DNA from: a bacterium
GTDB lineage: Bacteria > Actinomycetota > Acidimicrobiia > Acidimicrobiales > Bin134
Direction: 5' to 3'
DNA: 64,000 nt
Assembly: GCA_026708015.1 (NCBI GenBank)
Contig: JAPOVT010000013.1
Span: 1 to 64,000 of the forward strand
Below, piece by piece: positions 8,333 to 16,324 of the stretch (the first letter of the stretch is position 1; every line of letters begins with the position of its first letter). The translations under genes and the position numbers were made by a program. The notes under the pieces were generated by a model. The model was not told the DNA's origin, did no database searches, and saw only the letters and a list, made by a program, of their open reading frames with translations.

Positions 8333-9175
8333 ATGAGCCAGAGCGCAGACAAGCAGACCGAGGTGCTGGCCTCGGCACGGGGCCGGGTGGTGTGCATGGA
8401 CTCGGCCTACGACGTGGACGAGACCAATCGCGGCCAGGACGTGTGCGTCAACTCGTCGTATTGCGGCGTGCTGCCCGCCCGATTCATCGCCGAGCACCGG
8501 CCCCGGGCGGCCATTGGGATGGACTGCGGCGTGGGGCCGGAGGGATCGGCCATAGCCGGACTGTGGTACCTGGAGGCCCTGGGCATTCCCGCCGCGGTGG
8601 CTGACGTGATGACCGCCCATTTGGGCGACGGCGTGCATCTCTACAACAACGGGGTGGTCAGCTTCGTCAACCAGCTCGCTCTGGACTGCGGGGTGAGCGC
8701 GGGCATGTCAGTGCGGGAGGCGGCTGCGGCCTTGCTGGACAACGATCCGGAGGCTGCCGCGGCGGCGGAGATCACCAACCGCACCGTGATGGAAACCGCC
8801 TCCGACGGGCGCTGCGTGGTGGCCGCCGACTCCATCGCCTTCGGTGCCGCCGAGGACACCGACCGCAATGTGCTGGTCACCGCGGGCCACACCGGCCGCT
8901 CGGCGGTGCCCTACCTGCGCCGGTGCCGACCGTTCGGGTTCATATGCTCCGACGGCGGACGGGGCATGGACGACTCCGGCATGGCCGGGCTCTACATCGT
9001 GGAGGCCGACGGCCTGGCCGGCGCCACCGTCGACGCCCGCCGAGCCCGCATGGGAAGCGGCCTGTCCCACTACCACGACGGCATCATCTCCGCCGCCAAT
9101 GCCCCTGCCTCCGCCGCCGGCGTCGAGGTCGGCATGCCTTGCCCCCAAGCCGCCAGCCTGCTGCTGAATCGGTAG
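8333..9175 (+). CDS. Conserved-looking protein of unknown function
   Basis: Protein of 280 aa that I do not recognise. The ATG at 8333 follows AGGGGAGAG and gives MSQSADKQTEV; the frame is open further upstream but overlaps the ligase. It is rich in Gly, Asp and Cys near the N-terminus (VVCMDSAYD, DVCVNSSYCGV, GMDCGVG), has alternating alpha/beta segments, and shows motifs that look active-site-like: HLGDGVHLYNNGVVS, TAGHTGRSAVP, CSDGGRGMDDSG, SHYHDGIISAANAPA. No signal peptide or membrane segment is visible. It sits 52 bases after the acyl-CoA ligase, so it may act in the same catabolic route. Confidence 0.6.
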   Translation: MSQSADKQTEVLASARGRVVCMDSAYDVDETNRGQDVCVNSSYCGVLPARFIAEHRPRAAIGMDCGVGPEGSAIAGLWYLEALGIPAAVADVMTAHLGDGVHLYNNGVVSFVNQLALDCGVSAGMSVREAAAALLDNDPEAAAAAEITNRTVMETASDGRCVVAADSIAFGAAEDTDRNVLVTAGHTGRSAVPYLRRCRPFGFICSDGGRGMDDSGMAGLYIVEADGLAGATVDARRARMGSGLSHYHDGIISAANAPASAAGVEVGMPCPQAASLLLNR

Positions 9176-9216
9176 GACGTCACTAGAGTGACCACCGACA
9201 TGCAAGCAGCACTCCG

Positions 9217-10206
9217 ATGAGCATCTTGGCAACGGCCGATCTGCTAGCGCAGTCGTCGGACGACTCGATCATCGACGAGGCCCTGACCGTGTCCGACTGG
9301 GTGCAGGCCGGGATCATCGTGGCGGCCACGATTGTTGTGGCGGTGATCGCCGCTCGCCTGGTGCGAAGGGTGCTGATCCATGTGGTGGGGCCGGGCTTCG
9401 CAGCGATCGTTACCGCCAGGCTGGCGGGCTATCTCCTCTTCCTGGTCGGGCTGTTCTACGCGCTGACCAGCCTGGGGGTCCAGGTTGGGCCGCTGATCGG
9501 CGCCATCGGCCTGGGTGGCTTGGTCCTGGCCCTGGCATTGCAGAAGCTGGTGGAGAACTTCTTCTCCGGATTGATCCTTCAGGCCCGTCGGCCCTTCAGG
9601 GTGGGCGACACGGTGCTGCTGGGCGACCACCTCGGCGTCGCCGCCGACATCGACTCCCGCACCACCGTGCTGCGCGGCCTCGACGGATCGGCGGTGCGGG
9701 TTCCCAACAGCGAGGTGGCCGCCGGGCCCATCGTCAATCTCACCAACGAAGCTCTGCGACGCAGCGAATTGGAAGTAGGCGTCGCCTATGACACCAACCT
9801 GCAAGCAGCCACTGAGTGCCTGATCGAAGCGCTCGCGCGGGTGGAGCGGGTTAGCGCTGAGCCGCCAGCCCAAGCGCTGCTGACCCGCTTCGGGTCGTCA
9901 AGCATCGATTTCACGCTGTACTACTGGCACGGCAGCGACGTGCCGACAGAGCTGGCCACCCGCCACGACGTGATCTTGTCGGTCCACCAGAGCCTGGCCG
10001 CCGCGGGCATCACCATCGCCTTCCCGCAGGTGGTGGTGTGGCCTGGCCATGAGGAGGACGCACAGCCCTACCGCGGTCGCTCTGGCACCATCGCCGCGAC
10101 CCCGACTCCGGGCATCCAGCCAACCACGCCACCCGCCCTGGTCCGCCAGCTCACTCGGTGGCGAGTCCGCTCCGGTATCCTGCGCCGCTTCAAGCAGGGC
10201 GGCTGA
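9217..10206 (+). CDS. Small-conductance mechanosensitive channel (MscS family)
   Basis: Membrane protein of 329 aa. Hydrophobic helices are near residues 28-50, 60-85 and 88-108; the last is Gly/Ala-rich (AIGLGGLVLALALQKLVENFFSGLIL), as in the MscS pore helix. The beta domain follows with RPFRVGDTVLLGD and VRVPNSEVA, then a cytoplasmic alpha/beta domain. Such channels release solutes on hypo-osmotic shock. The region after about residue 275 is a basic tail rich in Thr/Arg. It lies 41 bases after the unknown gene and may or may not be functionally tied to the acyl-CoA operon. Confidence 0.85.
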   Translation: MSILATADLLAQSSDDSIIDEALTVSDWVQAGIIVAATIVVAVIAARLVRRVLIHVVGPGFAAIVTARLAGYLLFLVGLFYALTSLGVQVGPLIGAIGLGGLVLALALQKLVENFFSGLILQARRPFRVGDTVLLGDHLGVAADIDSRTTVLRGLDGSAVRVPNSEVAAGPIVNLTNEALRRSELEVGVAYDTNLQAATECLIEALARVERVSAEPPAQALLTRFGSSSIDFTLYYWHGSDVPTELATRHDVILSVHQSLAAAGITIAFPQVVVWPGHEEDAQPYRGRSGTIAATPTPGIQPTTPPALVRQLTRWRVRSGILRRFKQGG

Positions 10207-10231
10207 CTCCGCCTGCCGGCGACCGCGAACA

Positions 10232-11041
10232 ATGCTGGTAGTGACCGATCTGGATCGGACCTTTTGGGGGCTGGACTGTGTAGCACCGCTAGCCCACTTG
10301 GATGCGTTGGCCGAGCTGGAGGCCGCAGGGCATGTCGTTCTGGCGGCTACCGGTCGTCGATTGCGGAACATATCCCGATTGTTCGACTTGAACGGCCTCG
10401 AATTGCCCGCGGTTGCGCTTGACGGATCAATCGGGGTGGATTTCGCTGCAAAGGAGCGCTTCCACCGCGTCTCGTTCGAGCCCGGCATGTTCTGGAAGAC
10501 CCAAACGACCCTGGACGGCATGGGCATCCGACCCTGCCTATACATCGACGACCGAGAGGAGGCCGGGGGCGACGTGGTAATGCCCAACAACCCGACCTCG
10601 GTTCAGACTCACTTGGAGTTTCTCGACGAAGACGTCAACCACACCCTCAGCCCCAGCGATGTGGAGCACGATGTGCTGGAACTGGTGTTGACCGGTCTGC
10701 CCTCGGACCTCGCCCATGAGGCAGCAAGAGCAGTCCACTCCCAGTCATTGGGCATCGCCCGCGTCGACGAACCCGACCCCCTCTACGGAGGCAGCCGGCT
10801 GACGGTGTCGCCCCCCGGGGTATCCAAAGTGTCCGGCGTCGAGGCCTTCTGCCGCTGGAAGGGACTCGACATCGAATTCGCCGCCGTCGGCGACGGGGTG
10901 AACGACCTCGAACTCCTAGCAGCCGCCTCCATCAGCATCGCCATCGCCAACAGCCACGCAGCCCAAGCCGCCACGCCCGACCACATCATCCCTCCCCCCG
11001 AACAATCCGGCTGGGCCTCCGTCCCCAAGCTCGCGGGTTGA
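10232..11041 (+). CDS. HAD-superfamily phosphatase (Cof-like)
   Basis: HAD hydrolase of 269 aa. The ATG at 10232 gives MLVVTDLDRTFWG, where the DxD nucleophile motif is at residues 6-8; a 61-residue longer frame overlaps the MscS gene and is Arg/Ser-rich, so it is rejected. Motif II is in VLAATGRRLRNI. The C-terminal AAVGDGVNDLELLAAASISIAIANS is motif IV of class IIB (Cof/sucrose-phosphatase) HADs. It probably dephosphorylates a sugar phosphate or a small phosphomonoester. The start is 25 bases after the MscS stop. Confidence 0.8.
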   Translation: MLVVTDLDRTFWGLDCVAPLAHLDALAELEAAGHVVLAATGRRLRNISRLFDLNGLELPAVALDGSIGVDFAAKERFHRVSFEPGMFWKTQTTLDGMGIRPCLYIDDREEAGGDVVMPNNPTSVQTHLEFLDEDVNHTLSPSDVEHDVLELVLTGLPSDLAHEAARAVHSQSLGIARVDEPDPLYGGSRLTVSPPGVSKVSGVEAFCRWKGLDIEFAAVGDGVNDLELLAAASISIAIANSHAAQAATPDHIIPPPEQSGWASVPKLAG

Positions 11042-11163
11042 AGCACGGCGAGTGCAGGGGCATGGGTAAGTGTCACACCAGCGTGCAATGCCGAAGGGAG
11101 CAACAAGCTCTGCGGGATGTCAACAGCTAACCTGTATGTGTCTGCTACTGATTGGGTGACTTC

Positions 11164-11793
11164 ATGTCTATGAACAGCTCCGAGCCATCTGTGACGACCC
11201 ATTCGGAGTTGCGGACCGTCTATCGAGAGCCGCTGCCCCGGGCCTCGCAGAAAGTGCTCGATCATCTTGATGTCCACTGCCGCAGGTTCATCGAGATGTC
11301 GCCGTTCTGCGTGCTCAGCTCCACGGGTGTCAACGGCCGGGCCGACGCCTCGCCTCGCGGCGACCCGCCTGGGTTCGTGAAAGTCCTCGACGAGCACACG
11401 TTGTTGATTCCCGATCGTCCGGGCAACAACCAGGTCGACACCATGCAGAACATCCTCAACCACCCCGTGGTGGGGCTGCTGTTCTTGGTGCCGGGCATGA
11501 ACGAGACCCTGCGTGTATGCGGCTCGGCCGAGATCGTCACCGATGAGGAGGCCCTCAAACCGCTGACCGTGGACGGCAAAGCACCTCGATCAGGCCTCAA
11601 GATCACCATCGAAGACGCATTCCTGCATTGCGGCCGGGCATTGCTCCGCTCCCGCCTATGGGACCCTGAGGTCCAAATCGACCGCTCGCTCTACCCCACT
11701 TACGGCCAAGTCTTGGCAGATCAGATCGCTGGCGCCGACGCCAAGGCAATTGACGCCGACGAGGACGAAGCCAACCGCAACCAGCTCTACTAG
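11164..11793 (+). CDS. Pyridoxamine 5'-phosphate oxidase-fold protein
   Basis: Flavin-binding split-barrel protein of 209 aa from ATG 11164; a TTG at 11152 is an alternative start. The motif PFCVLSSTGVNGRADASPRGDPPGFVKVLDEHTLLIPDRPGNNQVDTMQNI is that of the PNPOx-like MSMEG_1061 group, which binds FMN or F420 and reduces or oxidises unknown small molecules. It contains the usual GxxNPxxGLLFxxPG-like strand (HPVVGLLFLVPG). It stands alone with about 120 bases of upstream sequence, and its stop overlaps the convergent MazF/PemK relic. Confidence 0.8.
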   Translation: MSMNSSEPSVTTHSELRTVYREPLPRASQKVLDHLDVHCRRFIEMSPFCVLSSTGVNGRADASPRGDPPGFVKVLDEHTLLIPDRPGNNQVDTMQNILNHPVVGLLFLVPGMNETLRVCGSAEIVTDEEALKPLTVDGKAPRSGLKITIEDAFLHCGRALLRSRLWDPEVQIDRSLYPTYGQVLADQIAGADAKAIDADEDEANRNQLY

Positions 11794-11930
11794 TGGATCA
11801 GGCAGCGGCGGGGGATGGTGGCATTGATGGTGTCGATCCAGGCCAACTGTGAGCTATCGCGCGACAGAACGACTACGGGACGGCGCGGCAGATCAGGGGT
11901 CTCACACCACCAGACCTCGCCGTAGCGGAG
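11790..11930 (-). pseudogene. MazF/PemK-like toxin relic
   Basis: A 46-codon frame reads RYGEVWWCETPD..LPRRPVVVLSRD, the unmistakable N-terminal strand pair of MazF/PemK endoribonucleases (RGEVWxVxxP...RRPVVVLSRD). It then runs out into SSQLAWIDTINATIPRR and a stop, well short of the roughly 110 residues needed. There is no start codon. The frame is exactly continuous with the LLM oxidoreductase gene upstream: only that gene's TAG stop (11931-11933) separates them. This is a decayed toxin fragment, not a working gene. Confidence 0.6.
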
Positions 11931-12824
11931 CTAGCTGATCATTTGGGCGAGAGCATCGACGTGGTTGCGCCATTCGTCGGGGGAGAGAGCTAGGGGGACA
12001 AGCAGTACGTGCTCAAGGCCGGCGGCGATGTAGAGGGCCAGGGTTTCGGCGACATGGTCAACATCACCGATCACCATTTCCCGGTCGCCATAGCCGTCGC
12101 CTACTACTGACCAGCGGCCGGCGCTGTCGAGCGGGTTGCCGAGTCTCAGCTCCATGTGGATGGAGATTGTGGTTTCTTCTGGAGCGCGACCTAGTCGGCT
12201 CTGTTCGGCTCGCAATACATCAAGGCGCTCGGCGAAGACTTCGGGGGGTGCCCAAGTCCCCATCCAGCCATCACACCTTGCGGCTCGGCGGAGGGCTCCG
12301 GGGGACGATCCGCCGATCCAAATGGGGATCGGCGCTGCCGGCTGGGGGTTGATCCGCACCCCCGTGAAGCTGAAAAATTCGCTCTGAAACTCAGTGGCCC
12401 CCGACCAGGCGGCCCGCCACCCAGCGATGTAGTCGTCCAGCCGCTGCGCCCGATGCACTATGGGCACGCCGCAAGCCTCGAATTCCGGCTCTAGCCATCC
12501 GGCCCCCACTCCGAGGGTGGTGCGGCCGGGAGCTAGCCAGTCGAGGGTGGCCCATTGCTTGGCGAACTGCATGGGGTTTCGGTAGGCGGGGATCAGCACC
12601 GACGTGCCCAGACCCACCCGCTGAGTGTGGGCCGCCACCGCCGACAACAACGGCACCGGCTCGGGGAAGAACGACGGCATCCCCTCCAGGTCGATGGGCA
12701 CGGCCACGTGGTCGGCGGTCCACACGTCGTCGAACCCGACGGCCTCGGCTTGCTGGGCAATCTCCACCAGAAGCTCTAGAGAGGCAGCCCGCCCTAGCTG
12801 GGGCAGGTGGATGCCCCATCTCAT
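11931..12824 (-). CDS. LLM-class F420-dependent oxidoreductase
   Basis: Luciferase-like monooxygenase-fold protein of 297 aa. MRWGIHLPQLGRAAS at the start, AVGFDDVWTADHVAVP, LGTSVLIPAYRNPMQFAKQWATLDWLAPGRTTLGVGAGWLEPEFEACG and PIPIWIGGSSPGALRRAARCDGWMG are typical of the TIGR03619-type F420-dependent group common in mycobacteria and Acidimicrobiia. It would use the deazaflavin F420 to reduce or oxidise an unknown substrate. The F420 assignment rests on the family, not on a direct assay. The upstream gene at 12867 is 42 bases away on the same strand, so the two may be co-transcribed. Confidence 0.85.
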   Translation of the reverse strand: MRWGIHLPQLGRAASLELLVEIAQQAEAVGFDDVWTADHVAVPIDLEGMPSFFPEPVPLLSAVAAHTQRVGLGTSVLIPAYRNPMQFAKQWATLDWLAPGRTTLGVGAGWLEPEFEACGVPIVHRAQRLDDYIAGWRAAWSGATEFQSEFFSFTGVRINPQPAAPIPIWIGGSSPGALRRAARCDGWMGTWAPPEVFAERLDVLRAEQSRLGRAPEETTISIHMELRLGNPLDSAGRWSVVGDGYGDREMVIGDVDHVAETLALYIAAGLEHVLLVPLALSPDEWRNHVDALAQMIS

Positions 12825-12866
12825 TTGCTTGCTGCCGCTCTGATCAAGGCCGCGTCCATGGCTTGC

Positions 12867-13871
12867 TCAGTACCGATACCGGGGCCAGGGCGGATGGATT
12901 GAATACTCCACCACTCCGTAGCCCCGCTCGCCAGTCTCCAGCACTTCGAAGTCGAAGAAAGGCTCGTGGCAGTCCAGTCGCACCTCGGCGTCGTTCTCGT
13001 CCCGCATGAGCCCGTTGCGGGTGTGGGCGTGCTTGCGTCCGGTGCGCACGGTGAGCACCTCGCCGTCTGTGGTCTCAAAGGTCATGTCGAAAGCCATGAC
13101 GGTGCGCTGGTCCTCCTCCAGCCTGGGTACGCACGTAGACGACCGCAGCGCACGGGTGCCGTCGGCGTCGCCGATCCACCCGCCCACCGAAGGGGTGTCA
13201 CCAGGCAGCGGCTGCGTCGGACTCATCCAGCCAAAGGAGTTCAAGTGCCGATCGGGCAGTTGCACCGAGGGCCAGAAATGCCCCCACGACTCGGCTTGGG
13301 TGCGGCGATGGCGCACATCCCAAGGCCCAGGCCGCTCGAATCGATGGGTCCAGGAGTGGTCCCGATGCGACCAGCAGTCGATGGCCCGCCGCTCCCCCGA
13401 CCGGGGCCCGCCGCGGGACTCAAAATCGCCCCGGCACACTAAGGCCTGCTCGTAGTGCCCGCCATAGCCCTCATAGGCCCCCAGGGGGTTTCCTCCGAAA
13501 CAGTCGTTGTAGTCGAACACGCCAAATCGGTCTTCGAAGGTCAGATCGAATCCGAAACGGGGGGCGTCAAGTTGCCAGCGGTACCGGCTGAACGGCTCCT
13601 CCACGGAGTAGGACACCCGGCCGTCGCCTAGAACAGAGAACTCCAGCTCCTCTCCAAGCGGCTGACGAGAACCCCACTGCACCGGGACACCATCAATGAC
13701 GTAGAACGCGCTGGCCCGCAGGTACCCGTGCGACAGGCTGGCGTGGATGTGGTTGATGCCGAATACATCGGCGTCCCGGTCGCACACCGAGAACCAGAAG
13801 TTGTCGCTCCACAGGGCATCAGAACCAGGTGGCGGAGCGTGGAGGTATTCGTCGGAAGTGCTAAGCGGCAT
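12867..13871 (-). CDS. DUF7064/7065-like beta-rich protein
   Basis: Protein of 334 aa from ATG 13871; a TTG at 13883 is possible. It is rich in Trp, Asp and aromatic residues, with strand-like segments and conserved-looking motifs such as CWSHRDHSWTHR, WGHFWPSVQLPDRHLNSFGWM and GRKHAHTRNGLM. The pattern resembles the CrtC/tocopherol-cyclase-like two-lipocalin fold of DUF7064/DUF7065 proteins, which often sit beside P450 and acyl-CoA genes in Actinobacteria. No signal peptide is seen. It is divergent from the P450 gene across 69 bases. The function is unknown, possibly modification or binding of a hydrophobic substrate. Confidence 0.5.
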   Translation of the reverse strand: MPLSTSDEYLHAPPPGSDALWSDNFWFSVCDRDADVFGINHIHASLSHGYLRASAFYVIDGVPVQWGSRQPLGEELEFSVLGDGRVSYSVEEPFSRYRWQLDAPRFGFDLTFEDRFGVFDYNDCFGGNPLGAYEGYGGHYEQALVCRGDFESRGGPRSGERRAIDCWSHRDHSWTHRFERPGPWDVRHRRTQAESWGHFWPSVQLPDRHLNSFGWMSPTQPLPGDTPSVGGWIGDADGTRALRSSTCVPRLEEDQRTVMAFDMTFETTDGEVLTVRTGRKHAHTRNGLMRDENDAEVRLDCHEPFFDFEVLETGERGYGVVEYSIHPPWPRYRY

Positions 13872-13940
13872 CGGGGACGACAATAGGCTTTGGGCTCGAA
13901 GGGTAGGAAAACAGGCCCGAAGCGAATAGAAATTACCCCC

Positions 13941-15227
13941 ATGGCCGATCTGCCTCTCATCACCCCAATGCCTCGGGTAGCCGACTGCGTGCTTCCCTGG
14001 GACGGGCCGGTCAGTGACACCGTGGCGGCCATCAGCGCCGCCCGGTCTGCTTGCGGCGATACCTTCGTGATTGACGGCGGCGACGACCGCTACCTGTTCT
14101 TGTTCTCACCCGCTGGCCTCAGAGACTTTTACGCCGTCCCTGAGCAGCAGGCCAGCAAGGGCATTGCCGACTGGAAGATGCTGGTCCGCAAGCTGCCCGA
14201 CGAGCTCTTTGACGGACGGCGGACCCTGCCCCATGAGCTGTTTACTCGGCCCAATGTGACCGGCTACCTCGAAGCACTGGAGGAGGCCATCTCGATCCAG
14301 CTTTCCGAGCTGCGTCCCGGAAATGAGATCGACCTGTTCGATTTCACCCGCCGCCTCGGCCACCGCATGGGCCTGGCCAGCTGGGGCGGGCGCGAGATCC
14401 TGCACTCCGACCGATTCGACGAATTGGTCGAAGCGCTCGATGTGCTCGACGGCTCAGAGGCGTTTGTGGCTCCCACCCGGATGCAAGAAGTGGCCCAGAC
14501 GGAAAAGGCTGCCGAACGCGAGGCCATGGCCAAGGCCGAACAGATCCTGGCCCACTCCATCGCCGCCCGCCGGAGTCCCGCCGGCGACCTGCTGGACATG
14601 ATCCTGGAACGGTGGGCCGACACCTCTGGCCTTGAACGCCTCACCGGAGTGGCCCGAGACGTGATCCTGGTCCACATCGGATCGATGTCCAACCTGTTCG
14701 CGGCACTGGGATGGTCGCTGGTCCATCTGGTGCAGCATCCCGATGTGCTGGCCCGAGTGCGGGCCAAGCAGGACGCCGACCACGACTTGGTATCGCGCTG
14801 TGCGCTGGAATCCACCCGGATCGGCCAGCGATCCATCATGCTTCGCACGGTGCTCGAGCCCGTGACCATCGACGATGGCTCTCAGACCTACGAAGTTTCC
14901 CCCGGGGCCTCGCTGGCCACTTTCCTGCCGCTCACCAACATGGAAAGCGGTCCCGGATTGGATCGCTACGACCCCGACCGATGGAAGGGGCCCCGCCTGG
15001 TGTCGCCCCCGGGGCTGCCCTCTGAGCTGGTTATCACCTTCGGCGTCGGTCCCCACGCCTGTCCGGCCCGGCCCTTCTCGGTCACGGCAATGTCCCGGGT
15101 AATCGAGCGGCTGTTCGAGGCCTACGATCTCGAACCCCGGTTCGACAATCCCAAGCCCCGCCCCGACCAGATCGGCGGTGTGGCTCGGGCCGCCGACCCC
15201 TGCCCAGTGGCGGTTCGGGCCCGCTAG
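13941..15227 (+). CDS. Cytochrome P450
   Basis: Cytochrome P450 of 428 aa from ATG 13941. The heme-thiolate loop is ITFGVGPHACPARPFS, the proximal Cys being near residue 382. The K-helix ExxR is in ALESTRIGQRS. The I-helix region (VILVHIGSMSNLFAALGWSLVHLVQHPDVLARV) lacks the usual acid-Thr pair for oxygen activation, so the chemistry may be atypical. The start is eight bases after a TAGAAA -10-like box, suggesting a leaderless mRNA. The divergent DUF7064/7065-like gene may act on the same lipid-like substrate. Confidence 0.82.
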   Translation: MADLPLITPMPRVADCVLPWDGPVSDTVAAISAARSACGDTFVIDGGDDRYLFLFSPAGLRDFYAVPEQQASKGIADWKMLVRKLPDELFDGRRTLPHELFTRPNVTGYLEALEEAISIQLSELRPGNEIDLFDFTRRLGHRMGLASWGGREILHSDRFDELVEALDVLDGSEAFVAPTRMQEVAQTEKAAEREAMAKAEQILAHSIAARRSPAGDLLDMILERWADTSGLERLTGVARDVILVHIGSMSNLFAALGWSLVHLVQHPDVLARVRAKQDADHDLVSRCALESTRIGQRSIMLRTVLEPVTIDDGSQTYEVSPGASLATFLPLTNMESGPGLDRYDPDRWKGPRLVSPPGLPSELVITFGVGPHACPARPFSVTAMSRVIERLFEAYDLEPRFDNPKPRPDQIGGVARAADPCPVAVRAR

Positions 15228-15233
15228 AGCCCG

Positions 15234-16295
15234 CTAAGAATCGCTTTGGGCGAACTCACCCACGAGGTGAACCTGGCCATCACCCTTCTCGATCTCTCCC
15301 ACCACGGTGGCTCGATGCCCGCCAGTTCGCAGAATGTCGATGGCCTTGGTGGCGTCTTTGTCCCTCACGGCCACGATCATGCCCAACCCGAGGTTGAATA
15401 CCTTGGCCATCTCCTCATCGCCCACATCGCCAATGCGCTGCAACTCGGCGAACACCCGAGGTTGCTCCCAACTGCTTCGATCGACCAAGGCATCAACTTT
15501 GTCGGGCAGCACCCGCTCCAGGTTGCCGACAATGCCCCCGCCGGTCACGTGGGCGATGGCCTGTGCCTCCACCTTGGCCAGCATGTCTCGCACTGCTGGG
15601 GCGTAGATCACCGACGGCAGCAGCAGCTCATCGGCCACCGAGTGGGAGCTCCCCTCCCAGGCGGGGTCATCCAAACCCCGCTTGGCCACCTCGAAATAGA
15701 GACGGCGGGCCAGGGAATAGCCGTTGCTCCGCAAGCCGGGCGACGGCAGCCCGATCAGCGTGTCGCCGGGGCGCACGTCGGCCCCGGTGATCAGCCGCGA
15801 TCGCTCCACCACCCCCACGGCAAACCCCACCAGTTCAAACTGATTGTCTAACTCGTCTTCTCTAGCAGGGTGCTCCGCCATTTCGCCCCCGATGAGCGCG
15901 CAGTCCGCTTGGCGGCAGCCCTCCACCACCCCCACTACCAGTTGCTCGATCCGATCGGGGTCAAGCTTGTGTACCGATATGTAGTCCAACATGAACAGCG
16001 GCTCGGCCCCCTGGCACACCAGGTCGTCCACGCACATGGCCACCAGATCGATACCGATGGTGTTGTACCGGCCAGCCGCCGAAGCCACATACGCCTTTGT
16101 CCCCACCCCATCGGTGGTCGACACCAATACCGGCTTCTTGTAGCCGTGACGGGTGAAGTCGAACAGCCCTCCGAACCCGCCGATCTCGCCAATCGCCTCC
16201 GGTCGAAACGTTGAGCGCACATGCTCCTTGATGCGCTGCACCGCCTCTTCGCCCGCGGCGATATCCACCCCTGACGACTCGTAGGTCTCAACCAT
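15234..16295 (-). CDS. purM: Phosphoribosylformylglycinamidine cyclo-ligase
   Basis: AIR synthetase, 353 aa, the usual length. It converts FGAM to aminoimidazole ribotide with ATP in step five of purine synthesis. Key features are STTDGVGTKAYVA near residue 60, ALIGGEMAEHPA, LPSPGLRSNGYSLAR, AHVTGGGIVGNLERVLP and VFNLGLGMIV. It lies 29 bases downstream of purF, the last gene of the leftward purine cluster, and ends seven bases from the convergent P450 stop. Confidence 0.95.
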   Translation of the reverse strand: MVETYESSGVDIAAGEEAVQRIKEHVRSTFRPEAIGEIGGFGGLFDFTRHGYKKPVLVSTTDGVGTKAYVASAAGRYNTIGIDLVAMCVDDLVCQGAEPLFMLDYISVHKLDPDRIEQLVVGVVEGCRQADCALIGGEMAEHPAREDELDNQFELVGFAVGVVERSRLITGADVRPGDTLIGLPSPGLRSNGYSLARRLYFEVAKRGLDDPAWEGSSHSVADELLLPSVIYAPAVRDMLAKVEAQAIAHVTGGGIVGNLERVLPDKVDALVDRSSWEQPRVFAELQRIGDVGDEEMAKVFNLGLGMIVAVRDKDATKAIDILRTGGHRATVVGEIEKGDGQVHLVGEFAQSDS

Positions 16296-16324
16296 CAGTG
16301 GATGCCACCCCCTCCGTCGAAAGC

